From M3007 sp964646615 (GTDB taxonomy: Bacteria > Bacteroidota > Bacteroidia > Chitinophagales > Saprospiraceae): a stretch of DNA of 37,852 bases. Shown piece after piece: positions 16,658-25,394 of the stretch; position 1 is the stretch's first letter; every line of letters begins with the position of its first letter. Below the pieces are notes generated by a model. That model did no database searches and had not been told where the DNA came from. It was given only the letters and a program-made list of their open reading frames with translations. The DNA is taken from positions 1 to 37,852 of the forward strand of contig CAZYEV010000051.1 in the NCBI GenBank assembly GCA_964646615.1. Reading direction: 5' to 3'. The position numbers were made by a program, and so were the translations under genes.

Positions 16658-17686
16658 ATGTTTCTGGGCATTGATTACGCCACGTGGTGGTTTCTGGTTT
16701 TTGGTGCCGTCATTTCGGGCTACGCCATCCTGGATGGCTTTGACCTGGGCGCTGGCATGTTGCACCTGTTTTTGAAAAAAGAACAAAGCCGCCGCATCGC
16801 CCTCAACGCCATCGGGCCGGTGTGGGACGGCAACGAGGTGTGGTTGGTCATCGGAGGCGGAGCGCTCTTTGCCGGCTTTCCGGTGGCTTATGCCGCCATT
16901 TTTTCGGCCTTTTATGTGCCCTTCATGCTGTTCATCGTCGGGCTGATTTTTCGGGCCGTAGCCATTGAGTTTCGCAGCAAAGAACCCTGGACGTGGTGGC
17001 GCAAGCTGTGGGACACCGCCTACTTTGCCGCCTGCACCGTGGTTACGTTGTCGTTGGGCCTCATGCTGGGTAATGTAGCCCTGGGCATGCCGCTGGACGA
17101 ACACCATGAATTTGCAGGCAACTGGCTGTCGTTTTTCAACCCCTTTGCCCTGCTGGTAGCCGCTACTACCGTGGCACTTTTTGGCATGCACGGCGCTATT
17201 TTCCTGACGCTCAAGACCGAAGGGCGGCTTTTCACCAAAACCTCCCTACTGGCGCGGAATTTCACCATTGCCTTTGTCGTCCTCTTTGCCATTACGACGG
17301 TCTATACGTTGCTGTATGTGCCGCATTTGAGCGACCGCCTGCGCGAACATCCGGCATTCTTCTTTCTGCCTTTAGCCATGCTGCTGACCGTGGCCAGCAT
17401 TCCGCGTTACCTGACGCGCGGCCAATACGGGTGGGCGTTCATCAGCTCGGCCGTAACCATTGCGCTGCTGCTCGTTACGGTGGCCGTCGAGGCGTTTCCG
17501 TACTTGGTGTATGCGCCCAACGACCCGGCCAACAGCATTACAGTGTACAACGCGGCTTCCAGCGAAAAAACCATGCGCCTGCTGCTGACCATCGCCCTCA
17601 TCGGCACGCCCTTAGTCGGCGTGTACACGGCCTTCGTGTTCTGGACTTTTAAGGGTAAGGTCCGCTTAGACGAAACCAGTTATTAA
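16658..17686 (+). CDS. cydB: Cytochrome bd ubiquinol oxidase subunit II
   Basis: A 342-residue multi-pass membrane protein. The N-terminus has the family signature: FLGIDYATWWFLVFGAVISG, GYAILDGFDLGAGML and then GPVWDGNEVWLVIGGGALFAGFP. It pairs with CydA to form the oxidase. The start follows GGTAAGCT, with an 8-base gap to cydA, so the two are co-transcribed. No small CydX-like ORF was seen after it; the next gene is a DUF2490 protein 20 bases on. Confidence 0.97.
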   Translation: MFLGIDYATWWFLVFGAVISGYAILDGFDLGAGMLHLFLKKEQSRRIALNAIGPVWDGNEVWLVIGGGALFAGFPVAYAAIFSAFYVPFMLFIVGLIFRAVAIEFRSKEPWTWWRKLWDTAYFAACTVVTLSLGLMLGNVALGMPLDEHHEFAGNWLSFFNPFALLVAATTVALFGMHGAIFLTLKTEGRLFTKTSLLARNFTIAFVVLFAITTVYTLLYVPHLSDRLREHPAFFFLPLAMLLTVASIPRYLTRGQYGWAFISSAVTIALLLVTVAVEAFPYLVYAPNDPANSITVYNAASSEKTMRLLLTIALIGTPLVGVYTAFVFWTFKGKVRLDETSY

Positions 17687-17706
17687 CCCCACCCACCGAC
17701 ATTCCG

Positions 17707-18417
17707 ATGAAGCTGGCTGCGCGTTTTTGTCTTTGCTATCTGTGCTGTTGGGGCTGCTCTGTCGGTAGTGGGTGGTCGCAGGGAATGAAAGTGCTGGACC
17801 GCCACGGCGTCTCCTGGAACCGCTACTACCTGACGTGGGCCTTCCGCCCGGCCTGGACGCTGCACCAGGAAGTGGATTATCGCTTCCTGACCGAAACCGG
17901 TGCCTGGCATCAGCTGGCCATACACTCCCATGTGCATTATCGCCCACACACGAACGCCGAGTTCGCCTTAGGCGCCACGCGCATGGAAAACGGCGACCCC
18001 GAACCCAGCAAAACGCCGTACCCACACCGCGTCGAATGGCGCACCTTCCAGGAAGTTCACTTCTGGACGCCCTTAGTCAAGCCGTTCACGATACACCACC
18101 GCTATCGCATCGAGCAGCGCTTCATGAAAAGCGCCGCAGCCCCTTTCGTGTGGCGCGGGCGGTACCGGCTGCAAATCAACTGGACACTGCCACACCCGCG
18201 CTGGACGGTACACCTCTCCAATGAGGCCTTCCTCAACTGGGGGCGCGGCATCGCTTACGTGTTCGACCAAAACCGCACCTACGCAGGCATTTCGTACTCC
18301 TTCTCGCCACATCTGCGCGTCGAGGGCGGCTATATGATGCAGTGGCAGCAAACGGGCAAACCCGACCAGCTCTACCAGCGCGACATCGGACGCCTGAGCA
18401 TCTTCCACCAGTTGTAA
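17707..18417 (+). CDS. DUF2490-family outer-membrane protein
   Basis: A 236-residue protein with an N-terminal signal peptide (MKLAARFCLCYLCCWGCSVG... ending WSQ) and alternating strands rich in aromatic residues (HQEVDYRFLTE, VEWRTFQEVHFW, HHRYRIEQRFM). The end (NEAFLNWGRGIAYVFDQNRTYAGISYSF) matches the DUF2490 pattern, and the protein closes with ...SIFHQL. A small outer-membrane barrel is expected. It begins 20 bases after cydB and is followed by a terminator, so it appears to be the last gene of the cydAB operon. Its function is unknown. Confidence 0.8.
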   Translation: MKLAARFCLCYLCCWGCSVGSGWSQGMKVLDRHGVSWNRYYLTWAFRPAWTLHQEVDYRFLTETGAWHQLAIHSHVHYRPHTNAEFALGATRMENGDPEPSKTPYPHRVEWRTFQEVHFWTPLVKPFTIHHRYRIEQRFMKSAAAPFVWRGRYRLQINWTLPHPRWTVHLSNEAFLNWGRGIAYVFDQNRTYAGISYSFSPHLRVEGGYMMQWQQTGKPDQLYQRDIGRLSIFHQL

Positions 18418-18457
18418 AACGGCCACAGGCAACCCAACGGCCCGCTCCGCCGGTCTT

Positions 18458-18476
18458 AAAGCGCTCCCGCTTTTTT
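18458..18476 (+). terminator. Terminator of the cydAB-DUF2490 operon
   Basis: AAAGCG (18458-18463) and CGCTTT (18468-18473) form a 6-bp stem with a CTCC loop; the T run extends to 18476. It is 40 bases after the DUF2490 stop. A similar CGCTCCCG-containing A/T stem is seen near 15165-15187. Confidence 0.65.
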
Positions 18477-18505
18477 ATGGACCAACCCTGGCGCCCCTTA
18501 GCGTT

Positions 18506-18532
18506 CTTTGCGGCGGAAGCCGCTGCGCAAAG
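18506..18532 (+). promoter_or_regulatory. Hairpin before the TonB-dependent receptor
   Basis: CTTTGCGGCGG (18506-18516) pairs with CCGC and CGCAAAG (18520-18532) apart from a TG bulge, around an AAG loop. It lies in the upstream extension of the receptor ORF. A strong hairpin here argues that translation starts further downstream. Confidence 0.45.
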
Positions 18533-18549
18533 GCAAAGGCGGAAGCGGT

Positions 18550-21216
18550 ATGGGTGTTTTTTTCAAAAAAAGAGAAGCCTTGGCAAACATCAACACCAGG
18601 ACAGGCCATCAGCCGCAGGACATTAAGGCGCCTACAAAGCGCTGGGAATGGGCAGCACAGTGGCAAGGGCGAGTGCAGCAGAGGGTCGGCTGGATGGTCG
18701 CTTTTTTCGGGCTAATGGCCCTCAGCGGCCTGGCGCAGCCCCAAACGGCCCTGGTAATTGGGCGCATCACCGACGTAACGGACGGCATGCCCTTAGAGCT
18801 GGCTGCCATCACGGTAAAAGGCGTTTTGGGCGGCGTCTATTCCGACGAACAGGGTGCCTATGCCATACAGGTGCCCGCGGGTCAGCGACTGACCCTGGTC
18901 ATTCGGCGCCTGGCCTATCGCGAGGCTACGGCCGATGTGCTGCCTCTGGCGCCGGGCGCGCGCTTCGTGCTCGATGTGGCGCTGGCGCCGGAGCGTTCCA
19001 ACCTCGAAGTCATCATCCGCGAGCGCCGGCTCGACGACGCCGGCATGGTGCGCGAACGCCGCATCGAAGAGCTGCGCCTGCTGCCCACCACCACGGGCAA
19101 CTTAGAGAGCGTGCTGCCGCACATTGCCTTAGGCCTCAACACCGGCGCCGGCGGCGAGCTCACCTCACAGTACCAGGTACGCGGTGGCAACTACGACGAA
19201 AACTTAGTGTACGTCAACGACTTCGAAATCTACCGCCCCCAACTCGTACGCGCTGGCCAGCAGGAAGGCCTTTCCTTTCCGAACCTCGACTTAGTGCGAG
19301 ACCTGTCGTTCTCCTCGGGTGGTTTCCAGGCGCGCTATGGCGACAAGCTCTCCTCCGTGCTCGACATTAAGTACAAACGCCCCGACAGCCTGCGCGCCAG
19401 CGCCAGCGCCAGCCTCCTCGGCGCCAGCGCCCACCTCGAAGGCAGCATCAAACACCGCCGCGACACCTACCGCGCCTTCCGATACTTAGCCGGCGCACGC
19501 TACAAAACTACCCGTACCCTCCTGAGCAGCCTCGACGTGCAGGGCGAATACGTGCCCGACTTCTACGACGTCCAGACCTACCTCACCTACGACCTGCACC
19601 GACACTGGCAACTGGGCGCCATGGCCAACTACAACCGCTCCGTCTATCGCTTCGTACCCCAAAGCCTCGTGCGCGCCTTCGGGCTTATTGACTTCGCCCT
19701 CCAACTGCGCTCCGTCTTTGAGGGCCAGGAGGTGGACGACTTCACCCAGGCCATGGGCGGCCTATCGCTCACCTACCTGCCCGACCGAGACCGAAACCCA
19801 CTGTACCACAAATTCCTCTTCTCCGCCTGGCGAAGCCAGGAAAACGAACGCTTCGACATCCTGAGCTACTACTTGCTGGGCCAGATTGAAAACAACCTCG
19901 GCTCCGACGAATTCGGCGAAATCGTCAGCGTACTGGGCACCGGCACCCAACACACCTGGATACGCAACTACCTCACCTTAGACGTACGAAACGCCGAATA
20001 CCGCGGCGGCATCGAACTGCAAAACGACCGTCCCGAACAAAACCTCACCCGAAGCCATTTCCTACAGTGGGGCCTCAAGTGGCAGCAGGAAACCATTCTG
20101 GATAAAATCAACGAGTGGGAACGCTTAGACTCTGCCCTCTACTCCCTACCCTACGACACCACCCAGTTGCTCGTCCGCCGCGTCCTGAAAACGCGCAACG
20201 ACCTCAGCAGCCAGCGCTTCGTCGCCTTCTTCCAGGACACCTGGACATGGCGACAGCCCGGCGTGCGCGAATGGCAACTCACCGCCGGCATCCGAGGCCA
20301 GTACTGGAACCTCAACGGAGAATGGTTCGTTACCCCACGCGCCCAACTGCTCTACAAACCTCTCAATACCCCGCGCGACATCTCTTACCGATTGGCCGCC
20401 GGATGGTACTTCCAGCCCGCCTTCTATCGCGAACTGCGCCGATTAGACGGCACCGTCAACCCCGACTTGCGCGCCCAACGCTCCGCCCACGTCGTCGGCG
20501 GCCTCACCTACGACTTCCTCTGGGGGCGCCGCCGACCCGTCAAAATGCGCCTCATCGCCGAAGCCTACTACAAACAACTGTGGAACTTAGTCTCCTTCGA
20601 CATTGACAACGTCCGCATCCGCTATTCGGGCGAAAACGACTCGCGCGGATACGCCGCCGGCTTAGACGTGCGCATCAATGGCGAATTTGTGCCCGGCGCC
20701 GAAAGCTGGGTCAACCTCTCCTTCCTGCGCACCCGCGAAGCCCTCTACGACGTGCAACACCTCTACCGCAAACTCGGCCAGCGCGAAGGCACCCCCGTGC
20801 GCGACGTGCCCCGACCCACCGACCGTTTCTTCACCTTCTCCACCTTCTTCCAGGACTACCTGCCCAAAAACCCCAACCTGCGCATGCACCTCAACTTCAC
20901 CTTCGGCACCGGCCTGCCCTTCGGTGTGGTGGACAACAACATCGTTTACCGAAACCCCTACCGCTTCAAACCCTACCACCGCGTGGACATCGGCTTCGGC
21001 TTCCAGCTCTGGAAACAAGAATGGCGCACCCAAAAGCCCAAACATCCGCTGCGCTTCAGCCGCAACACTTGGGCCAGCATCGAGGTGTTCAACCTGATGA
21101 AAGTAGCCAACGAAGCTTCCAACATTTGGGTGAAAGCCATCACCAACGTGCAGTACGCCGTGCCCAACTACCTGACGGGCCGCCGGCTCAACCTGCGCGT
21201 GCGAATGGACTTCTGA
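18550..21216 (+). CDS. TonB-dependent outer-membrane receptor with carboxypeptidase-regulatory-like domain
   Basis: About 888 residues with the chosen ATG. A hydrophobic signal core (MVAFFGLMALSGLAQ) begins at 18694, so GTG 18673 or ATG 18694 are possible starts; the ORF is open from 18508. After the signal come a CarboxypepD_reg-like domain (GRITDVTDGMPLELAAITVKG), a plug domain (LESVLPH, QYQVRGGNYDENLVYVNDFEIY, GFQARYGDKLSSVLDIKYK) and a long barrel ending LTGRRLNLRVRMDF. Such receptors take up bulky ligands using TonB and the proton motive force. No SusD-like partner is next to it, so the ligand cannot be inferred. It converges on the minus-strand gene ending at 21230 with a 13-base gap. 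Confidence 0.87.
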   Translation: MGVFFKKREALANINTRTGHQPQDIKAPTKRWEWAAQWQGRVQQRVGWMVAFFGLMALSGLAQPQTALVIGRITDVTDGMPLELAAITVKGVLGGVYSDEQGAYAIQVPAGQRLTLVIRRLAYREATADVLPLAPGARFVLDVALAPERSNLEVIIRERRLDDAGMVRERRIEELRLLPTTTGNLESVLPHIALGLNTGAGGELTSQYQVRGGNYDENLVYVNDFEIYRPQLVRAGQQEGLSFPNLDLVRDLSFSSGGFQARYGDKLSSVLDIKYKRPDSLRASASASLLGASAHLEGSIKHRRDTYRAFRYLAGARYKTTRTLLSSLDVQGEYVPDFYDVQTYLTYDLHRHWQLGAMANYNRSVYRFVPQSLVRAFGLIDFALQLRSVFEGQEVDDFTQAMGGLSLTYLPDRDRNPLYHKFLFSAWRSQENERFDILSYYLLGQIENNLGSDEFGEIVSVLGTGTQHTWIRNYLTLDVRNAEYRGGIELQNDRPEQNLTRSHFLQWGLKWQQETILDKINEWERLDSALYSLPYDTTQLLVRRVLKTRNDLSSQRFVAFFQDTWTWRQPGVREWQLTAGIRGQYWNLNGEWFVTPRAQLLYKPLNTPRDISYRLAAGWYFQPAFYRELRRLDGTVNPDLRAQRSAHVVGGLTYDFLWGRRRPVKMRLIAEAYYKQLWNLVSFDIDNVRIRYSGENDSRGYAAGLDVRINGEFVPGAESWVNLSFLRTREALYDVQHLYRKLGQREGTPVRDVPRPTDRFFTFSTFFQDYLPKNPNLRMHLNFTFGTGLPFGVVDNNIVYRNPYRFKPYHRVDIGFGFQLWKQEWRTQKPKHPLRFSRNTWASIEVFNLMKVANEASNIWVKAITNVQYAVPNYLTGRRLNLRVRMDF

Positions 21217-21229
21217 GCACCGTGTGGGC

Positions 21230-22060
21230 CTAAAGTGTTTTGCGCAAATACTCCAGCGTGGCGGCGCGGGCTTCCTGTGCGGAGGGTTCGTGGTAGCGCT
21301 GTCCGGTGGGGTTGGCAAAGGCGTGGTCGGCGTCGTATTCGCGCAGGTGGAGCGTTTTGCCGGCGGCACGCATGCTGTCGGCAAAGGAGGCCACCACTTC
21401 GTCGGTAATCCAGCGGTCGCGTTTGGCGTGCACAAACAGCACGTCGGTGTGCAGTGCCTTCAGGCGTTCGGTGTCGCGTTCGGGCATGCCGTAATAGACC
21501 ACACAACCTTTGGCGCGTTCGCCCAGCAAGAGGGCCGCCTTGAGCGACCAGCCGCCGCCGAAGCACCAGCCCAGCGTGCGGAAGTCCGCCTGTTCGCCCA
21601 CAAAAGCGGCGGCTCCGCGAATGATGCGCTCGGCGCGTTCGGGCTGGCAGCCCTGCATCAGCTGGCGCGCCTCGTCGGCTGAGGTGGCCACCTGGCCGTC
21701 GTACAGGTCAATGGCCAGCACGTGGATATCCAGGTCGTGCGCCCAGCGGATGGCTTCGTTGCGAATATGGTCATTGAGGCCCCACCACTCGTGGAAGAGG
21801 AGCAGAAACTGATTGGTCCTGCGGTGTGCCAGGGCCAGGAAGCCACGGCCAGTGGTGCTGTCGTCCAGCAAGAACGTTACCGGCCGGCCGCCGTGCAGCA
21901 GTGCCACCGGCTGCGGCTCCGGGTGTGCCTGCCGAAACGCCGGGTCATCGGCAAAGGCAGCAAAATCGGCGTGGCACATCGCCAGGCGCGGCGAGGAAGG
22001 TTGGTGCTGGCAGCCCAACCAGCACAACGACAACAGGGCAAAAAGCGTAAAGCGCAGCAT
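21230..22060 (-). CDS. Dienelactone hydrolase-family lipoprotein
   Basis: A 276-residue alpha/beta hydrolase. The start at 22060 gives a lipoprotein-type leader ending CWLGC (Cys17), though -3 is Trp rather than the usual Leu. The dienelactone hydrolase pattern is present: HEWWGLNDHIR at 90-100, nucleophile elbow GWCFGGGW with Cys166, Asp215 (HAKRDRW) and His246 (DADHAFANP). The family hydrolyses lactones or esters; the substrate is unknown. It is the last gene of a minus-strand run, 60 bases after the flippase-like gene. A surface or periplasmic form of this usually cytoplasmic family is notable but not rare in Bacteroidota. Confidence 0.85.
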   Translation of the reverse strand: MLRFTLFALLSLCWLGCQHQPSSPRLAMCHADFAAFADDPAFRQAHPEPQPVALLHGGRPVTFLLDDSTTGRGFLALAHRRTNQFLLLFHEWWGLNDHIRNEAIRWAHDLDIHVLAIDLYDGQVATSADEARQLMQGCQPERAERIIRGAAAFVGEQADFRTLGWCFGGGWSLKAALLLGERAKGCVVYYGMPERDTERLKALHTDVLFVHAKRDRWITDEVVASFADSMRAAGKTLHLREYDADHAFANPTGQRYHEPSAQEARAATLEYLRKTL

Positions 22061-22120
22061 AGAGCAGTATGAGTTTGTGTGAAAAAATCGCCGAGGGCAT
22101 AGGGGGCACGGCAAGGCACA

Positions 22121-23662
22121 CTACGATGGGCCGTTAGCGTCGCTATCACCACGGTTGGCGTCGTTGCTGACCGTCGGCTCCGTACGCCAAAAGGCGCCGA
22201 TTTTTTCCATGAAATGCCGAACCGCCTGCACCATTTCCGGCGAAACGCCGGCGCCAAGCGTGAGGCCGCCAAATACGAGGGAGAAAACGCCGGCGCGCAC
22301 AACAATGTTTGCCAGCGGATAGCCGGTATCGGGAAGCATCGCGGCAAGCACGATGGCCGCTGCGGCGAAGAGTGTTAGCAGCAGCGTTTTCCTCGAAAAC
22401 GGCTGAAGGCCAAACTTGAGCCAGACCAACACCGCTCCGATGGCCTGGTACGCCACCGCCGTCAGGAGCGCTGCCAACGCCGCACCCGCAATGCCCAGCA
22501 GCGGAATGAGCCACAGGCTAAACGCCACATTGGCTACGGCCAACACGGCCAACGAAGCCAGCGAGTAGCGGTAGTACTGCGAGTAATAGACCATCGGGCC
22601 GTTGAGGCTCATAGCCGTCTCGACCAATTTGGCCGCACACAACAGAAAGAGCACCCGCTTGCCCTCCGACACCTCGGCGCTGTTGGGCATGATGCGGTAC
22701 AGGTCGTCGGCCGCCACAACGATGCAACCGAACAAAAACAGCCCAGCAGCCAGCAAGTGCACCGACACCGAATGGTACAACGTGCGCAAGGCGGGCCGGT
22801 TGTCTTGCGCCAGGTGCTGGCTCATGATGGGTATGCTCACCGTCAGCAGCCCTTTGAGCGGAATGTCCATAGCCACAGCGATGTTGAGCGCAATAGCGTA
22901 AATGCCCGTGCGCCGCATGTCGGTCAGGCTGCCCACCAGAAAGGTGTCGGCCTTCGTAGCCAGCAGCAGCGCCAGCCCGGAGACAACGCCAAAAGCACCA
23001 TAGCCCAGCATTTCGCGGCGCAACGGTGCCGGCCATTCGGCCCAGCGCGGCCACAGCGGGTGCTCGCCGAGTTTTTTTAAATAAAAAAACAAAGCGGCAG
23101 CGACGACGGCAAAATGCCCGACCAACAGCGCCAATACCACCTGCTGACTCAGCCAGCCCTGCCATAGGGCAATCATCAGCAGCGGGAGCACCATCTTGAG
23201 CGACACCTCAAACAGCAACGACGGCACCACAATGCGCTGCCGGTTCGAGGCGTAATAGGTCAGCGTCAGCGAAAGGCTGTAAAACAGCGTCAGCGGAAAG
23301 GCCAGCCACAGGTGCGCACCCGACAGACCCGCTCGCTGCTGCAGCCAGGGCCACCACAGCATAGCCGGCAAAGCCCACACCAACCAACCCGCCAGCGGCA
23401 GCAAGACCACTAAGCCGAAGAAAACCTCGCGCCCGCGCGGCAGCTCCTGAAAATGCGGGAAAAATCGCACTCCTATCGTGTGAGCCGACAGCGATAGCAG
23501 CGGAAAGCTCAGCACGCAAAGGCTCAGCAGGTACTGCGCCAGCCCGTACGTTTCCACCACCTCGGCGCGCGAATACACCAGCAGCGTGCTGGCCGTACCG
23601 ATGGCCAGCCCGATGAAGTTCAGCACGGTGTACTTGAGGCCCTGTCGCTGAATGACGCCCAT
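22121..23662 (-). CDS. Oligosaccharide flippase-like (Wzx/MATE-related) membrane protein
   Basis: A 514-residue, strongly hydrophobic protein with about 12-14 membrane segments. The start at 23662 (MGVIQRQGLKYTVLNFIGLAIG) matches the typical beginning of polysaccharide biosynthesis/flippase proteins, in which the first helix follows a short basic stretch; a longer extension would overlap the upstream gene. Segments such as GYGAFGVVSGLALLLATKAD, SLTDMRRTGIYAIALNIAVA and SIPIMSQHLAQDNRPALRTL fit the lipid-linked oligosaccharide flippase family. The last 40 residues are polar. No glycosyltransferases are nearby, so its cargo cannot be told. It starts 10 bases after the metalloprotease gene. Confidence 0.8.
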   Translation of the reverse strand: MGVIQRQGLKYTVLNFIGLAIGTASTLLVYSRAEVVETYGLAQYLLSLCVLSFPLLSLSAHTIGVRFFPHFQELPRGREVFFGLVVLLPLAGWLVWALPAMLWWPWLQQRAGLSGAHLWLAFPLTLFYSLSLTLTYYASNRQRIVVPSLLFEVSLKMVLPLLMIALWQGWLSQQVVLALLVGHFAVVAAALFFYLKKLGEHPLWPRWAEWPAPLRREMLGYGAFGVVSGLALLLATKADTFLVGSLTDMRRTGIYAIALNIAVAMDIPLKGLLTVSIPIMSQHLAQDNRPALRTLYHSVSVHLLAAGLFLFGCIVVAADDLYRIMPNSAEVSEGKRVLFLLCAAKLVETAMSLNGPMVYYSQYYRYSLASLAVLAVANVAFSLWLIPLLGIAGAALAALLTAVAYQAIGAVLVWLKFGLQPFSRKTLLLTLFAAAAIVLAAMLPDTGYPLANIVVRAGVFSLVFGGLTLGAGVSPEMVQAVRHFMEKIGAFWRTEPTVSNDANRGDSDANGPS

Positions 23663-23672
23663 GCGTGTGTGC

Positions 23673-25169
23673 TCAGTCGGCCACGATGAAGCGGCGAATA
23701 GCGATGCCCAGCTCGTTGCGCATAGCCAGAACATAGGCGCCGGCCTCTAAGCGCTCAATGGGCAGCGTCATCGTGTTCTCACCGGGGTACAGGCGCACCA
23801 GCTGCTGCCAGCACAGGCGACCCGTAGCATCGTGGATGGTCAGCTGAACGTCCATGGCACTCTCGACCTGCGCCACAAACTGGGCGGGTTGGCCCACCGA
23901 TGTCGGGTTAGGCTTGAGCAAAAGGGCCACCTGGCGCTCCAGCTCGTTGGTAGCCGACAGGTTTTGCGTGCGGAAAGAGCCGATTTGCGCCTGGTCGAAG
24001 GGCTGACACACATCCCAATCGCTGTACGCGCGCACGCGCCAGAAGAGCGTCCAGTTGTTCGGCAGCGTCTTCGTGATGGTTACATGGTCGGCATCAATAA
24101 GCGTTTCGCTGTAAAAGCGGCTGAAGAAGTCGGGCGAGCGACTCACCTCGACGACGTAGTAGCGCGCTCCCGGCACTTTTTTCCACTTCAGTTCGATGTG
24201 GTTGAACTGCACTACCTGAGTCGAGTCTAAGGGGCTGACGAGTTCCACCTGCGCATGGTCAGGCAACTCGGGCAGCGGGTTAGTCAATTGCAGGTACGCC
24301 TTGTGTTCGGTGCGCAGGTTGGCGCGCATGGCCGCTATCTGCTCCGGGCTGAAGCGACTGGCGCAACGGTCGAAGGCATAGCTCATGATGAGCGACGCAT
24401 CCGAGCGGAAGGAAGCACCCGTGGGGTCTATTTGCGGCACGGTGCTTCGGCCTGCCGTGTCGCAGGCCCAACGGTAGTTCAGGTAGTCGGGCGGCGTATC
24501 GCAAAAGCCATCACCAGCCACGTAGCAGTTGGAGCCGTCAGTTCTTTCCACCAGAATGCCCGACACGTTGGCAGGCGCGGGCGTGCTGTAATTCCAGGTA
24601 AATCCTTCCCAACCAAAAAAGGTGTGAGGAAGAGATAAATGATGCCCCACCTCGTGTGCCCAGGTAACGTTATCCGGGCCGGAACAGCTGTTCCGCATCA
24701 CTACAGCATCGAACCAGGCGTAGCCACAGTTGCCCGCCGGGTCGGCCACTACGAAGATGTTCAGGCGGTTGCGCAGTGGAGGCACTACGGTTTGCAGCAT
24801 TTGCGCGCCGCCGCCGAAGTCGTGGGTGTACCAGTTGCTGTTGTTGTGGTAGCGCACCGCATCGCCCGGCATCAGGTAAAACCGAATATAGGCCGGCTCA
24901 AACTGCTGATTGAGCCGACACATGGCTCGCAGTGCCTGGTCTAAGCCAAAATAGCCGCTGCCGGTGTTGGTGCCCACAATGTGCAGCGTCGCCGGCACAT
25001 ACAGCCAGGCCGTATCGCCATTTTCCGGCGTGTCGAACAGTCCCGTGTTTTGCTGGTACCACTCCAGCCACGGCGATTTGCCCACATAGCCGCAGCTGCC
25101 GTGCTCTTCGTGTTGCGCCCACGCGGCAGCGGCTACAAACAGGGCTAATAAGGTGAAAATCAGGCGCAT
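23673..25169 (-). CDS. Secreted M43 (pappalysin)-like zinc metalloprotease with T9SS sorting domain
   Basis: A 498-residue secreted protease. The signal peptide is residues 1-19 (ending AAAAWAQ). The zinc site HEVGHHLSLPH is at 172-182; the metzincin consensus has Gly where this has Ser179. A Met-turn-like LIMSYAFDRC follows, and Cys residues around it suit M43 disulfides. A fibronectin-type segment (YVVEVSRSPDFFSRFYSETL ... LFWRVRAYSDW) lies near 335-395. The C-terminal 75 residues (LLKPNPTSVGQPAQF to AIRRFIVAD) form a type A T9SS sorting domain. It probably digests extracellular protein. It appears to be the first gene of an operon with the flippase-like and hydrolase genes. Confidence 0.87.
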   Translation of the reverse strand: MRLIFTLLALFVAAAAWAQHEEHGSCGYVGKSPWLEWYQQNTGLFDTPENGDTAWLYVPATLHIVGTNTGSGYFGLDQALRAMCRLNQQFEPAYIRFYLMPGDAVRYHNNSNWYTHDFGGGAQMLQTVVPPLRNRLNIFVVADPAGNCGYAWFDAVVMRNSCSGPDNVTWAHEVGHHLSLPHTFFGWEGFTWNYSTPAPANVSGILVERTDGSNCYVAGDGFCDTPPDYLNYRWACDTAGRSTVPQIDPTGASFRSDASLIMSYAFDRCASRFSPEQIAAMRANLRTEHKAYLQLTNPLPELPDHAQVELVSPLDSTQVVQFNHIELKWKKVPGARYYVVEVSRSPDFFSRFYSETLIDADHVTITKTLPNNWTLFWRVRAYSDWDVCQPFDQAQIGSFRTQNLSATNELERQVALLLKPNPTSVGQPAQFVAQVESAMDVQLTIHDATGRLCWQQLVRLYPGENTMTLPIERLEAGAYVLAMRNELGIAIRRFIVAD

Positions 25170-25394
25170 ATTGATGTAGATTTTTTAGCCGGCAGAACGC
25201 TCCAAAGGCATCCAGGACGCCCTCAGCGCAATTTCGGAGCGAAGGTAAACACCTCCTGACGCATGTTGGGCGGCCTATTTTTGTACACGATTGGCAAAAA
25301 ACGTTTTTTTCGACCTTGCGCAGCAGCCCGGCCATGTGCCTGCTGTGGCGTATCTACATCCTTCGCGGAGGTGCTTTTTTAGAGGCCGGATTGG
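25170..25394. other. Upstream region of the metalloprotease gene with an A6CGT6 palindrome
   Basis: AAAAAACGTTTTTT at 25296-25309 is a perfect 14-base palindrome of A and T tracts, likely intrinsically curved. On the minus strand TACCTTCG (25247 down to 25240) is one base away from TAnnTTTG and would give a leader of about 65 bases for the metalloprotease. No clear terminator for the OmpP1/FadL gene ending at 25395 was seen. Confidence 0.45.

Noticed and set aside
20662..21435. Minus-strand ORF spanning the TonB receptor end and the hydrolase end
   Set aside because: It overlaps two strongly supported genes in other frames and resembles nothing.
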